Shown: positions 16,180 to 25,311, counted from the first letter of the stretch. The stretch: DNA of 64,000 bases from B1 sp964355075 (GCA_964355075.1 CAYHCF010000013.1:23442-87441), one strand, 5' to 3'. Notes: generated from the letters alone by a model not told the origin. Translations and numbers: made by a program.

Positions 16180-16974
16180 CTACAATACCCGAAGTTTGAA
16201 CTGCTGCTTTTCCTGTTCTTTTCTGAAAAATATCAAGCCGATAAAAAACAAATCCACACTCACCGTTACCTGTGGGTGATTTTTAATTTCTTCCCAGGCT
16301 CTTGTCATGCCTTTGCTCCAGTAAATATCATCGAAAATAAAAACACTGTTGTTATTGGCTTTCGGTAAACATTGTTGAAAGTAATGGAGTGTGGCTTCGT
16401 AACTGTGGTTTCCATCAACAAAGAGAAAATCTAAGACAGAAATTTGTGCCAGGATATCCGGTAATACCTCATCAAATTTTCCTTCATGACTCATAATTTT
16501 CGAGTTCAGACTGAGCTTGGAAAAGGTTGACAGGGCCACCTCACGAACATCCTGGCAGCCTTCGATGGTGTGGATAGTTGCATCGGTGGGAGATGCACCG
16601 GAAGCTAAATAACTGGTAGTAATACCCAAAGAAGTGCCCAATTCCAGCAGGTTTTGATAATGGTATTTATGGATGATATAATAAAGAATTTGTGCGATGC
16701 GGGCAGGTTTTAAGTGCCTTTTTGCCAGAGCTGCAATTTCGACTTTCTCCACTGAATCCAAGGTTTTTGCAGAAGCCCCAAAATCGGTATAGCTTAGGGT
16801 TTGATGGTTATTTTTTAACCCCTTTCTTATCTTTTCAATTTCATTAAATACCTGAGGTTTGTTTTTTTGTCTACGAATACACTGCTGATACAAATCGAAT
16901 ACAAACGGCGAATGCAATACATCAATGAATGTTGCACTCAGGTAGTGTCGTATGAAGTTAATCAGATAATGCAT
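16180..16974 (-). CDS. Class I SAM-dependent O-methyltransferase-like protein
   Basis: A 264-residue protein. The AdoMet-binding motif I is L-L-E-L-G-T-S-L-G-I-T-T near 114-125, the acidic end of strand 2 is H-T-I-E-G-C near 137-142, and motif D-F-L-F-V-D-G-N-H-S-Y near 186-196 is that of the catechol O-methyltransferase-like group (O-MTs with V-D-A/G-x-H). A D-D-I-Y-W-S follows (about 220-225). The N-terminal 100 residues are helical. Its acceptor is unknown. It lies between the helicase and the DUF349 gene on the same strand, with gaps of 115 and 65 bases. Confidence 0.75.
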   Translation of the reverse strand: MHYLINFIRHYLSATFIDVLHSPFVFDLYQQCIRRQKNKPQVFNEIEKIRKGLKNNHQTLSYTDFGASAKTLDSVEKVEIAALAKRHLKPARIAQILYYIIHKYHYQNLLELGTSLGITTSYLASGASPTDATIHTIEGCQDVREVALSTFSKLSLNSKIMSHEGKFDEVLPDILAQISVLDFLFVDGNHSYEATLHYFQQCLPKANNNSVFIFDDIYWSKGMTRAWEEIKNHPQVTVSVDLFFIGLIFFRKEQEKQQFKLRVL

Positions 16975-17039
16975 ATGGACATTGAGAAACGAGAAGCGAA
17001 GGAAAATCTCATTTTCAATTCTTAATTCTAAATTCTCAG

Positions 17040-19301
17040 TTAAGTAACCGGTTCTGCTGGCTTGTTTCGTAATGCTTTCAACGCTTTCAGCTTGTCTTCC
17101 AAACCCACAATATGCTTTTTGGCAATTTCTATTTTGCTGTTGATTTGTTCGGCTAAAGGATTTTTATTATTACCCATTTTAAAGAAACCCAAATTATTAT
17201 CCCAGGTTTCAATATCCTTCTTCAAACCTTTAATTCTCTCTTGCAATATCTTTTCTTCCCGAAGCAATTTTTGTGCACCATTAGGTGAATTAGCAAGGTA
17301 TTCAAGGTTTTGTTTCTCCCGGTCGTCACGCATTTCTTTGCTCAGTTGCTTGTTTTTGCCATATAACTTATCAAGCAAATCATTGTATTTATTATTGATG
17401 GCATCTTTTTGTGCTGCAGGCACATAACCGGTATTATTCCAATCGGCCTGAATGTTTTTCAAATCAGCAAATACAGATTTGGACCCGTCGACAATTAACA
17501 TTTCTTCCAGTTTAGCGATAAGCGCATTTTTGGTTTCTAGATTCTGCAATTGTTCTTGCTGCAATATAGCATAGCGCTCCGATTTTTTGGTAAAGAAGGA
17601 ATCACATGCGGTTCTGAATCTTCTCCAGATTGCGTCATTCACTTTATCAGGAGCCTGACCAATTTTTTTCCAGTCTTCCTGTAATTTTTTTAATTCATCC
17701 GTTTGTTTGTTCCAATCGATCGGATTGGCTGCGATAGTTTCGGCCTTCTCACAAAAGGCTTCTTTCAATTTAAGGTTTGCGTTGCGTTCAACCTGTAAAA
17801 CTTTAAAATAAGCGTTTTTGTTAGTATAAAAAGTGTTACGGGCATCCCTGAATTCATTCCAAATCTGATCGCGCATGGCCAAGGGAACATGGCCGATTTT
17901 TTTCCATGCTTCCATCAATTCATTGGTTGCATTGCTTCGGTCCATCCACTCCTTAATGCGGGTGGTTTTTGTTTCAGCTATTTCTTTTGCTTTGGAAAGG
18001 AGTTCCAATTTCATCGCCAGATTTTGTTGGCGGATGATTTCCATTTCCTCCGTTTTAGCTTTAATAAAAGTATATACTTTATCGGACTCAGCCTTAAATC
18101 TGGCCCATAAATCTTCGGATGCTTCTTTGGGAACCGGTCCGATATTGCGCCATTCTTCCTGTATTTTTTTAATATTGATGAGGGCTTTCTTTACGTTGGT
18201 TTCACCCACTAACTCGCTTACCCTACTGATTAATTCGATTTTATGATCCAGGTTTTTGCTACGGTCAAGTTCTTTTAATTCATAGTAAATCGAAAGACGG
18301 TCGTAAAAAATTTCATTTAATACACGGTAACTTTCCCATAAATTTTCGAGTTGATCCTTCGGAACATTTTTGATTTTTTTCCACTCACCCTGTAATTCCT
18401 TTAATCGTTTCAGGCTGTGTTCGGTTTCTTCCAATTCGGTTAATTTTTTGATATCTTCCAGAATCGCTTCTTTCTTTTTCAGGTTTTCTAATTTCTCTTC
18501 TTCCTGACGCTTACGGGCTTCTTCTTTTCTGTGCTTTAATTCATTATACGCCTGATTGAATTGCTCTTTACTGCCATCCCCTTTAAATTCAAATCCATCC
18601 TTATCTCCACCTTCTTCAATAAACTTGCTTAAAGCCTGTTCTTTTTCAAGCGCAATATGATGATCGAAATAGGGTTTAATGATTTTGAAAATATGAAGTG
18701 CCTCTAATATTTCTTTGTCAGCATTGGCTTTTAACGCAACTTTTAATAACTCTTCTTTACTTAAGTTAGCAAAATCAGGGAGGTCTTCCACCGCTTCCAA
18801 TTCCAAATCTTCAACCCCAAAATGTAAATTATCCGAAAGTTCTACCGGTATCACTTCTTCTGATTGTATTTCGATATGCTCAGGAACTATTTCATCAACA
18901 GAAGCTTCCACATTCGCAGAAACCACTTCTTCAGATAGTATTTCGATAGGCTCAGGAACTATTTCATCAACAGAAGCTTCCACATTCGCAGGAACCACTT
19001 CTTCGGATTGCATTTCGATATTTTCAGAAATTATTTCATCAACAGAAGCTTCCACATTCACAGGAACCACTTCTTCGGAATGTATTTCGATATGCACAGG
19101 AACCATTTCGTCAGCTTGTGCTTCAATAACAGTTGATGTCACTTCATCAAAAGGATTTACCTCAGGAGTAACTATCTCCTCAGCACTTTCTGAAACCACT
19201 TCTTCTACCGGCTTCAATTCTTCTATAATTTGCACTTCAGAAACTTTCAATAAAGGTTGTTCTGAATTTTCTTGTTCAACGTTTTCCAACTCTTGGCTCA
19301 T
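17040..19301 (-). CDS. DUF349 repeat protein with acidic tandem-repeat N-terminus
   Basis: A 753-residue cytoplasmic protein. Residues 1-155 are very acidic (Glu, Val, Ile, Ser, Pro) with three exact-length 24-residue repeats at 75-146. Residues 200-720 carry five to six copies of the DUF349 unit of about 75 residues, each with a W-K-K-I-G-x-V/A-P or W-R-N-I-G-P-V-P core followed by a W-x-x-F-R motif. A Lys/Glu-rich coiled coil follows near the C-terminus (about 660-745). DUF349 proteins are common in Bacteroidota and Actinobacteria; their role is unknown. The first half is expected to be disordered. Confidence 0.85.
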   Translation of the reverse strand: MSQELENVEQENSEQPLLKVSEVQIIEELKPVEEVVSESAEEIVTPEVNPFDEVTSTVIEAQADEMVPVHIEIHSEEVVPVNVEASVDEIISENIEMQSEEVVPANVEASVDEIVPEPIEILSEEVVSANVEASVDEIVPEHIEIQSEEVIPVELSDNLHFGVEDLELEAVEDLPDFANLSKEELLKVALKANADKEILEALHIFKIIKPYFDHHIALEKEQALSKFIEEGGDKDGFEFKGDGSKEQFNQAYNELKHRKEEARKRQEEEKLENLKKKEAILEDIKKLTELEETEHSLKRLKELQGEWKKIKNVPKDQLENLWESYRVLNEIFYDRLSIYYELKELDRSKNLDHKIELISRVSELVGETNVKKALINIKKIQEEWRNIGPVPKEASEDLWARFKAESDKVYTFIKAKTEEMEIIRQQNLAMKLELLSKAKEIAETKTTRIKEWMDRSNATNELMEAWKKIGHVPLAMRDQIWNEFRDARNTFYTNKNAYFKVLQVERNANLKLKEAFCEKAETIAANPIDWNKQTDELKKLQEDWKKIGQAPDKVNDAIWRRFRTACDSFFTKKSERYAILQQEQLQNLETKNALIAKLEEMLIVDGSKSVFADLKNIQADWNNTGYVPAAQKDAINNKYNDLLDKLYGKNKQLSKEMRDDREKQNLEYLANSPNGAQKLLREEKILQERIKGLKKDIETWDNNLGFFKMGNNKNPLAEQINSKIEIAKKHIVGLEDKLKALKALRNKPAEPVT
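18864..19079. repeat. Three 72-base in-frame tandem repeats
   Basis: Three copies of a 72-base unit encode residues 75-98, 99-122 and 123-146 of the DUF349 protein; each reads S-E-E-V-V-x-x-N-V-E-A-S-V-D-E-I with small changes. A decayed half copy lies before and after. The unit length keeps the frame, so copy number may change without breaking the gene. Confidence 0.85.
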
Positions 19302-19354
19302 AATAGTTTAACTAACATTTCTTAAAATGACGCCAAAAATAAACATTAAACCGA

Positions 19355-19362
19355 TATTTTTG
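19355..19362 (+). promoter_or_regulatory. -7 element of the HMG-CoA lyase gene
   Basis: TATTTTTG fits TAnnTTTG and lies 30 bases before the ATG at 19392. No convincing -33 TTG is seen at the right spacing. Confidence 0.5.
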
Positions 19363-19391
19363 CACTTGATATTCTTGAAAATTATCCTTTT

Positions 19392-20252
19392 ATGCAATTA
19401 AAACTAATCGAATGCCCCAGAGACGCCATGCAAGGCCTGCATGATTTTATTCCCACAGAAACCAAAATTTCCTATATCAACGCACTTCTTCGGGTAGGAT
19501 TTGATACAATTGATTTCGGTAGTTTTGTTTCTCCCAAGGCAATTCCTCAATTAAAAGATACCGTAGAAGTCTTGGCAAATTTGGACTTGAGTGCCTCAAA
19601 AACCAGGTTATTGGCAATTGTAGCCAATTTAAGAGGAGCCCGGGAAGCTTGTTTACATCCCGAAATTAAGTATTTAGGTTTTCCTTTTTCCGTATCACCC
19701 ACTTTCTTAAACTTAAATATCCGCTCCAACAGTCAACAAGCACTTCAAACGATAGAAATAATTCAAAATCTTTGTGTAAAAAGTAATCAGGAGTTGGTGG
19801 TATATCTTTCCATGGCTTTTGGAAATCCATACGGGGATGATAGTTCCATTTCATCGCTGATCCATGCAGTTGAGAAGTTAAAAACGATTGGAATTAAGAT
19901 AATTAGTTTTGCGGATACGGTTGGAGTGGGAGAGCCTGAAACCATTGAAGCGGTTTTTAAAAATCTTTTGCCGGCCTTTCCTGATATTGAATTTGGCATG
20001 CACCTTCATACCACTTCAGATTCATATTATAAAAAAATTGATGCCGCCTATAGAAATGGTTGCCGAAGGTTTGATTCGGTAATACTGGGTTTGGGTGGTT
20101 GCCCCATGTCGGCCCGCGATCTCGTTGGAAATCTTGATACAGAGAGTCTTGTCGGTTATTTTACCAGTAAGGGTATTGAAATCCCGCTTAATAAAGATTT
20201 ATACCAGGAAGCGCTAATGAAAGCACGTCGAATATTTCCAATTGTTTTGTAA
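19392..20252 (+). CDS. Hydroxymethylglutaryl-CoA lyase
   Basis: Cleaves HMG-CoA to acetoacetate and acetyl-CoA, the last step of leucine breakdown. The 286-residue TIM-barrel enzyme of the DRE-TIM metallolyase group shows E-C-P-R-D-A-M-Q-G near 7-15 (the usual E-V-x-x-R-D-G variant, with the metal-binding Asp), F-G-S-F-V-S-P-K-A-I-P-Q near 42-53, the metal-binding H-L-H-T-T near 204-208, and the active-site loop G-L-G-G-C-P near 233-238 with the catalytic Cys. A second family member follows 56 bases downstream. Confidence 0.85.
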   Translation: MQLKLIECPRDAMQGLHDFIPTETKISYINALLRVGFDTIDFGSFVSPKAIPQLKDTVEVLANLDLSASKTRLLAIVANLRGAREACLHPEIKYLGFPFSVSPTFLNLNIRSNSQQALQTIEIIQNLCVKSNQELVVYLSMAFGNPYGDDSSISSLIHAVEKLKTIGIKIISFADTVGVGEPETIEAVFKNLLPAFPDIEFGMHLHTTSDSYYKKIDAAYRNGCRRFDSVILGLGGCPMSARDLVGNLDTESLVGYFTSKGIEIPLNKDLYQEALMKARRIFPIVL

Positions 20253-20307
20253 CTTTGTAAAACCTTGACTGATAAACCCAAAACTTAACACTTATAACCT
20301 AAAACAT

Positions 20308-21357
20308 ATGGAATATCCAAAAAAGGTCACCTTGGGTGACATTACCGTCAGAGATGGTTTTCAGCACGAAGAAAAATATATTCCTTTAGATGCAAAGATC
20401 TGGCTTACGGAACATTTGATCTTGGCGGGCTTCAAACACCTTGAATTAACCAACCTTGGAAATCCTGTGGGAATGCCTCAGTTTAAGGATGCTGATCTTT
20501 TGCTGAAAGCGATCCGGAAAAGCAAAAAAGTTGCTCACTTGATCAAGGATGTTTCCCTAACAGCTGTTACTATCCGGGAGAAAGCTGTTGAACGCGCCAT
20601 TGAATTGCGAAAAGAAGGCGTTGGACCGGACCGGATTTTATTTATGGTTTCTACCAGTGAATCACATCATATTAAAAATTCGGGATTAAGTTTGAATGAT
20701 TATTGGAAAATGTGTGAAAAGCAGATAAAACTTGCGCATGATGCCGGAATAAAAGTGAATGGAACCGTGAGTACGATTTGGGGCTGCCCCATTGAAGGTC
20801 CCACCGATTTAAAAAAAGCGGTAGAATTCACAAAACGCTGGTTTGATATAGGTGCCAACGATGTGGAGCATGCCGACCATGATGGCTCAGCTTCGCCTGA
20901 CAGAATCTATAAATATTTTTCGATGTTGATGGATCATTTTCAGAATCCTCAGAAACACATTGTTCATTTGCATACCACACGGGGTTGGGGAATGGCAAAT
21001 GTACTGGCGGCTTTGCAGGCAGGAATGACCAATTACGAATCTACCTTAGGCGGAATAGGCGGACAACCGGCTAACTTTGTAAGTGGGGTACCGGTAAGTG
21101 GCACAGGTGATTATTATTATAGTGATCCAAGTCTGGTTGGTTTGGTTTCCACCGAAGATATGGTGGTAATGATGGATGAAATGGGTATTGAAACCAACCT
21201 GGATATTGATAAAGTTTTGGAATTAGGAATCATGAATGAGAAGATTGTAGGAAGAAGACTTCGGTCGGAGGCAATTAAAACAGGCAGGATTCCAAAATCA
21301 TTAACCGGACGGGGTCAAGTGGTAAAAGAAGTACCTATGCAGGTTGAGGAAAAGTAA
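20308..21357 (+). CDS. HMG-CoA-lyase-family (DRE-TIM metallolyase) protein
   Basis: A 349-residue TIM-barrel enzyme of the pyruvate carboxyltransferase / HMG-CoA lyase superfamily. It has T-V-R-D-G-F-Q-H-E near 12-20 (the D-R-E-like metal motif), H-L-H-T-T-R-G-W-G near 217-225 as metal ligands, and G-G-I-G-G-Q-P where HMG-CoA lyase has G-G-C-P; the catalytic Cys is replaced, so another substrate is likely. The C-terminal 60 residues are extra. It follows the HMG-CoA lyase gene by 56 bases on the same strand. The substrate is not known to me. Confidence 0.7.
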   Translation: MEYPKKVTLGDITVRDGFQHEEKYIPLDAKIWLTEHLILAGFKHLELTNLGNPVGMPQFKDADLLLKAIRKSKKVAHLIKDVSLTAVTIREKAVERAIELRKEGVGPDRILFMVSTSESHHIKNSGLSLNDYWKMCEKQIKLAHDAGIKVNGTVSTIWGCPIEGPTDLKKAVEFTKRWFDIGANDVEHADHDGSASPDRIYKYFSMLMDHFQNPQKHIVHLHTTRGWGMANVLAALQAGMTNYESTLGGIGGQPANFVSGVPVSGTGDYYYSDPSLVGLVSTEDMVVMMDEMGIETNLDIDKVLELGIMNEKIVGRRLRSEAIKTGRIPKSLTGRGQVVKEVPMQVEEK

Positions 21358-21420
21358 GATTCATTTTTTTTTATCGAATAATTTAAGTAAAATTTGTTAT
21401 TCCTAAAAATCAATAATCTT

Positions 21421-22770
21421 ATGAAAACCATCTTACTTTTTATAGCATTGTTAAGTGTTCACCTTACACAGGCTCAAACTATTTTATATGAATCATTCGG
21501 ATATGGTGGAACAGCAGGCCCATTTTGTGGTACAGGTGGTGTAACTTCAGTTTGGACACCACATCTGAATTCGGGTTCTACGCCTGTTTTATATACCTCA
21601 ACCAGCCTTACTTATGTCGGCTACGGACCCGGATCTTCCATCGGAAATGGCGCGGTAACTTTCGTAAATGGTGCAACTCCCCGTGAGAATATTAACCGCA
21701 CTTTACCTCTGGCAAATTCCGGAACGGTTTATATTTCGTTTCTGTTAAAAGTTGCCGGCGCTTCCAGTACAACCGTTACCTCAGACTATGTGCTTCATTT
21801 CAATGATACTTTTGGTTCAAGCTTAACAAGCAATGCAGTTGGAAGGATTTTTGTTAAAAACCAGATGCTGTTACCCTATTATAATCTTGGTTTATCAAAG
21901 GGGAGTTTAGCGGCAGCGGCAGTATATTCACCTATTAATTATTCGGTTAACTCAACTGTGCTGGTTGTAATGAAATATGTTTTCAATACCGCTTCCGGAA
22001 CCGATGATAATGTTTATGCCTGGATATTTACCAGTGGGGTTCCTGTTACAGAACCAGTTCCGCAACTTACTGCAACCGATATGACCGTGAATGACCTGAC
22101 ACAAATCAGATCGGTTTGTATCCGGCAGGGAACCGTGGGAACCTCAAACGGAACGATAGACATGATAAAAGTTGGGCTTACCTGGCCCACAACCGTGCTT
22201 CCGGTTAAGTGGTTAGATTTTTCGGCGCAACTTTTAAATGAAGGTCTGGTTTCAATAAACTGGAAAACGGCCTCAGAAATAAACAATGACTATTTTGAAG
22301 TGGAAAGAGCAATTGAAACTCAGCGAGAGGAAGAAAATAGTTGGATAGCTATTGGAAAAGTGAAAGGAAATGGAAATACAAATTCGGTATGTAAGTACAC
22401 ATTTTCAGACAATATAAGAAGTCTTCCTTTTTATGGTTCAAACATCAAATACCGCATCAAACAGGTTGATTTTGACGGGAATGTGCAATATTCGAAGATT
22501 GTGAGTGTGGATTTGGAAAAGGAAATGGAGGCAAATGTCGGTATCTATCCCAATCCATTTAAAGATGAACTCATAATCAGAAGAAATTCAAATATACCAG
22601 CTGAAACAAAAGTTGAGATTTTTGATCTGTTTGGGAAGAAAATTTATGGGGAGAATTTAACAATGACCACATTTGAGTCCCAGATAAAAATCAATCTAAA
22701 TGCCATTCCGGCTAAGTCAGTTTATACCCTAAAGATTGATGATAAAATCTATAGATTGGTGAAAGAATAA
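21421..22770 (+). CDS. Secreted T9SS cargo protein
   Basis: I chose the ATG at 21421, which begins a clean signal peptide (MKTILLFIALLSVHLTQAQ); the open frame extends to a TTG upstream but that adds a poor start. The protein has 449 residues. Residues 20-260 form a beta-rich, Gly/Ser/Thr-rich domain. A region near 275-345 (W-L-D-F, then W-K-T-A-S-E, Y-F-E-V-E-R) is typical of the stretch before the sorting domain. The last 75 residues (Y-P-N-P-F-K-D-E-L, then E-I-F-D-L-F-G-K) are a type A T9SS C-terminal domain. It is therefore secreted and probably anchored to the surface. Its binding target is unknown. Confidence 0.82.
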   Translation: MKTILLFIALLSVHLTQAQTILYESFGYGGTAGPFCGTGGVTSVWTPHLNSGSTPVLYTSTSLTYVGYGPGSSIGNGAVTFVNGATPRENINRTLPLANSGTVYISFLLKVAGASSTTVTSDYVLHFNDTFGSSLTSNAVGRIFVKNQMLLPYYNLGLSKGSLAAAAVYSPINYSVNSTVLVVMKYVFNTASGTDDNVYAWIFTSGVPVTEPVPQLTATDMTVNDLTQIRSVCIRQGTVGTSNGTIDMIKVGLTWPTTVLPVKWLDFSAQLLNEGLVSINWKTASEINNDYFEVERAIETQREEENSWIAIGKVKGNGNTNSVCKYTFSDNIRSLPFYGSNIKYRIKQVDFDGNVQYSKIVSVDLEKEMEANVGIYPNPFKDELIIRRNSNIPAETKVEIFDLFGKKIYGENLTMTTFESQIKINLNAIPAKSVYTLKIDDKIYRLVKE

Positions 22771-22815
22771 TAGAGAAAAAATAATATTTAGTATCGGTTT
22801 CAATTAAATATTCCA

Positions 22816-23319
22816 CTATTTTCCCGTCTCATAGGTTTGCACTTCCTCATGGAAAAATTCCAGTTGTACACCGGCTTTTTTTAACATTTCCTCACTTTCA
22901 CCACCCGCGTGATATTTGCGTTCACAAACCACCCTTTTAATACCACAGTTAATAATCAGCATAGCGCAAACCCGGCAGGGAGTCATTCTGCAATAAAGGG
23001 TTGCCCCATCAAGCGCTACGCCGTTTTTAGCCGCCTGGCAGATGGCATTTTGTTCGGCATGTACGGTGCGAACGCAATGTTCGGTGATGCTGTCATCTTC
23101 GTGAATCATTTTCTTCATTTGATGACCAACCTCATCACAATGGGGTAAGCCAATGGGTGAACCAACGTAGCCGGTAACCAGCAATTGATTATCTTTAGCA
23201 ATCACACAACCGCTTCGTCCACGGTTGCAGGTAGCACGTTTACTGATGGCTTCCATCACCTCCATAAAGTATTCATCCCAGGTTGGGCGTACATATTTAT
23301 CTTCAGTTTTTATGTTCAT
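22816..23319 (-). CDS. dCMP/cytidine deaminase family protein
   Basis: A 167-residue zinc deaminase. The zinc motif is V-H-A-E-Q-N-A-I near 83-90 and P-C-R-V-C near 110-114 (the H-A-E and P-C-x-x-C signature), and R-S-G-C-V-I-A near 34-40 lies in the nucleotide-binding strand, as in dCMP deaminases of the ComEB type. It probably converts dCMP to dUMP for dTMP synthesis, though the exact nucleotide cannot be told. A small nucleoside kinase gene lies upstream on the same strand, separated by a low-complexity tract. Confidence 0.88.
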   Translation of the reverse strand: MNIKTEDKYVRPTWDEYFMEVMEAISKRATCNRGRSGCVIAKDNQLLVTGYVGSPIGLPHCDEVGHQMKKMIHEDDSITEHCVRTVHAEQNAICQAAKNGVALDGATLYCRMTPCRVCAMLIINCGIKRVVCERKYHAGGESEEMLKKAGVQLEFFHEEVQTYETGK

Positions 23320-23439
23320 TGTGTTCGTGTTTAATTTTATTCAATTATCAATCCTTCCTCATTCCAATAGTTAGGCTGTAGGTGTTTAGGCTGTAGGCTG
23401 TAGGTTTGTCAACTGTCAACATATTATTTCCCATTTGTC

Positions 23440-23575
23440 ACCCTGAACTTGTCGAAGTGCCCCATTTCTCATTTCCCATTTCCCATCTCTCATTTCTCAT
23501 CTCTCATTTCCCATCTCTCATTTCTCATTTCCCATCTCTCATTTCCCATCTCTAGTTCCCATTCCAATAACATGA
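23440..23575. repeat. Tandem CATTTCCCATCTCT low-complexity tract
   Basis: About 15 tandem variants of CATTTCCCAT/CATCTCTCAT run from roughly 23463 to 23560. Just before them are repeated TAGGCTGTAGG blocks (23370-23405) and a TCACCCTGAACTTGTCGAAG (23437-23456) typical of dispersed Bacteroidota repeats. The tract supplies the last codons and stop of the kinase gene at 23539-24105. Confidence 0.7.
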
Positions 23576-24105
23576 TCAACTTGTTTATACAATTCTTCTA
23601 AATTACCATTGTTCGTAAAATGGTAATCCGCCAGTTTCATACAGGCACTTAAGTTTTGCTTATTAGGGTCGTTTGAATTCATTTCCCTATCTTCATTTTC
23701 ACAAAATGTTTCAAATGAAATCCGGTCTGTTTCGGAGGCACGTATCAAAATGCGTTCATAACGGATGCGCCGCTCGCTATCTACCGAAAATAAATTGAAA
23801 TTGCCTTTTGCTTTGAGGGCATTTATTTCTCCGGGCGTTCTGATACTTTCTATGATACAATGGGTGCCGCTTTCCAGGGCATCTTTATACAGTTCTTCAA
23901 TAATATAACTCGGACTAAATTGGGCTCTGAGTGCATTAGCGGTAAGCACAAATGAATCGCGATTTACTTCTTTACCCTGAGCTGTGATGACCTTTGTTAA
24001 ATACCCACGTACCGAAAAATGTTTAAAGCCATGGTGGGTGGTCAAATAGTCAACGATGGTTCCTTTTCCGGCACCTAAAGTTCCGGTTATGCCTATAATT
24101 TTCAA
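23539..24105 (-). CDS. P-loop nucleoside/nucleotide kinase-like protein
   Basis: A 188-residue P-loop protein. Walker A is G-T-L-G-A-G-K-G near 7-14 (usual G-x-x-x-x-G-K-S/T with a Gly after Lys). The layout then follows small nucleotide or dephospho-CoA kinases: F-S-V-R-G-Y near 30-35, a conserved I-I-E-S-I-R near 88-93, and R-R-I-R-Y-E-R-I as an arginine-rich lid helix. The substrate is not known. Its neighbourhood with dCMP deaminase suggests a deoxynucleotide. The last four codons and the stop lie inside the CATTTCCCAT tract, so the C-terminus has been replaced by repeat-encoded residues. Confidence 0.65.
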   Translation of the reverse strand: MKIIGITGTLGAGKGTIVDYLTTHHGFKHFSVRGYLTKVITAQGKEVNRDSFVLTANALRAQFSPSYIIEELYKDALESGTHCIIESIRTPGEINALKAKGNFNLFSVDSERRIRYERILIRASETDRISFETFCENEDREMNSNDPNKQNLSACMKLADYHFTNNGNLEELYKQVDHVIGMGTRDGK

Positions 24106-24253
24106 TGGAATATTTTTTTGTGAAAGTAATTAGTTGAAATGAATTACACAAACCTGTGAATAAATTTGGGGGATGGGATGAGCCCCAGGTTGAGGTTAAA
24201 CAACAAATTTAATTTATGGTGTAAACGAAATTTAACATGGCTGAATAAACAAT

Positions 24254-24281
24254 AAAAGCGCGAAATTTCTTTCGCGCTTTT
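24254..24281. terminator. Strong hairpin terminator
   Basis: AAAAGCGCGAAA (24254-24265) and TTTCGCGCTTTT (24270-24281) form a 12-base-pair stem with a 4-base loop and flanking A/T tracts. It lies 28 bases before a copy of the tRNA-Asp 3' end. It is in the position a tRNA terminator would have. Confidence 0.75.
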
Positions 24282-24309
24282 ATTTTGTACACAAGGAATT
24301 GTGTTACTG

Positions 24310-24326
24310 GCGGAGCGGACGGGACT
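24310..24326 (-). repeat. tRNA-Asp 3'-end core, copy 1 (att-like)
   Basis: These 17 bases (GCGGAGCGGACGGGACT on the plus strand) equal the 3' end of the tRNA-Asp at 28129-28202 plus one flanking base. At 24327 the sequence leaves the tRNA (GCAAC instead of CGAAC). No 5' half is present, so it is not a tRNA. It marks the left end of a 3.8 kb segment that ends in the intact tRNA-Asp. Confidence 0.8.
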
Positions 24327-24593
24327 GCAACGCCTTTGCTTTACCGCTGATTACCAGCTTATTAAAATTTATAAAATTTCAAAGGGCCAACATTAGGCCA
24401 ACATTTAATAAACATGGGGAAAAACCTAAAATGGCAGAATCCAACATTGAGTTATTTGGCAGGTATTTCTTCTTATGGAATTGGCCTATATTTTTTACCT
24501 TCCTAATTATTAAAAAAACAAAGAATAGTAGGCCTGAGTCGGTGGTTGTTTAAAACATAGTTTCCACCTATATTTGTTCATTATAAAATTAAA

Positions 24594-24809
24594 ATGGAAA
24601 CTGTACTTGTTCAAATAAATGATATCAAGGCTTATAAACTCCTTGAAGATTTGGAAGAGCTCCATATTCTTAAAGTATTGAAAAAAAGCATTCAGCCACA
24701 GCAAAAGTTATCTGAGAAATATGCCGGAAAGCTACCTCCTGATATTACAGATGAACTACAGAAATATGTAACTCAAAGCCGCAACGAGTGGAACAACACC
24801 AATATTTAA
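24594..24809 (+). CDS. Antitoxin-like partner of VapC toxin
   Basis: A 71-residue, mostly helical and charged protein (METVLVQINDIKAYKLLEDL at the start). The early segment has the shape of small Bacteroidota antitoxins that cap PIN toxins: an amphipathic helix L-L-E-D-L-E-E-L near 16-23, then a Lys/Gln-rich linker and a C-terminal helix. It overlaps the PIN-domain gene by 22 bases. I assign it by context. Confidence 0.65.
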   Translation: METVLVQINDIKAYKLLEDLEELHILKVLKKSIQPQQKLSEKYAGKLPPDITDELQKYVTQSRNEWNNTNI

Positions 24810-25177
24810 TCGATACAAATTCTGTAATTGATTTTCTCGGAAAAAAATTTCCGGGTTCCGGAATGGATTTTATGAGCAAGGTTATAAATGAGGTACCGGT
24901 TGTTTCCGTAATTACTAAAATCGAAGTATTGGGATTTAATGCCAAAGATGAATATCAACTACTCCTTGCAAATTTCATGTATGATGCAACCGTTTTGGAT
25001 TTGACGAACAATGTGGTAGAAGTTTGTATTGAACTCAGAAAAAAGTATAAAACGAAACTTCCTGATGCCATTATAGCCGCTACTGCAATTGTTTACGACC
25101 TTACATTAATTACCCGAAATTTGTCTGATTTTAAGAAAATCACAGAAATTAAAACGGTTAATCCGTACGAATTATAA
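24788..25177 (+). CDS. PIN-domain toxin (VapC-like ribonuclease)
   Basis: A 129-residue PIN-domain protein starting at a GTG inside the antitoxin gene. The acidic catalytic residues are visible: D9 in Y-L-I-D-T-N-S-V, E43 in T-K-I-E-V-L-G, D95 in L-P-D-A-I-I-A-A-T-A, and a late N/D in I-T-R-N-L-S-D-F. VapC proteins are RNases that often cut tRNA or the sarcin-ricin loop of rRNA. It lies inside the tRNA-Asp-bounded island. Confidence 0.88.
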   Translation: MEQHQYLIDTNSVIDFLGKKFPGSGMDFMSKVINEVPVVSVITKIEVLGFNAKDEYQLLLANFMYDATVLDLTNNVVEVCIELRKKYKTKLPDAIIAATAIVYDLTLITRNLSDFKKITEIKTVNPYEL

Positions 25178-25311
25178 TTCAGAATTTTCCGGTAAAGAGT
25201 ATCCTACACTACCACACACTCAAATGCGATTTAATATTTGAATATGAAATGAATACAAGTGATTTACTTGAGCTTTCATGTCACAAATTTAGTATAAATT
25301 CCTGACAAAAT

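Noticed and set aside
23463..23560. Possible CRISPR array
   Set aside because: The repeats are short, continuous and without spacers; no cas genes are near.
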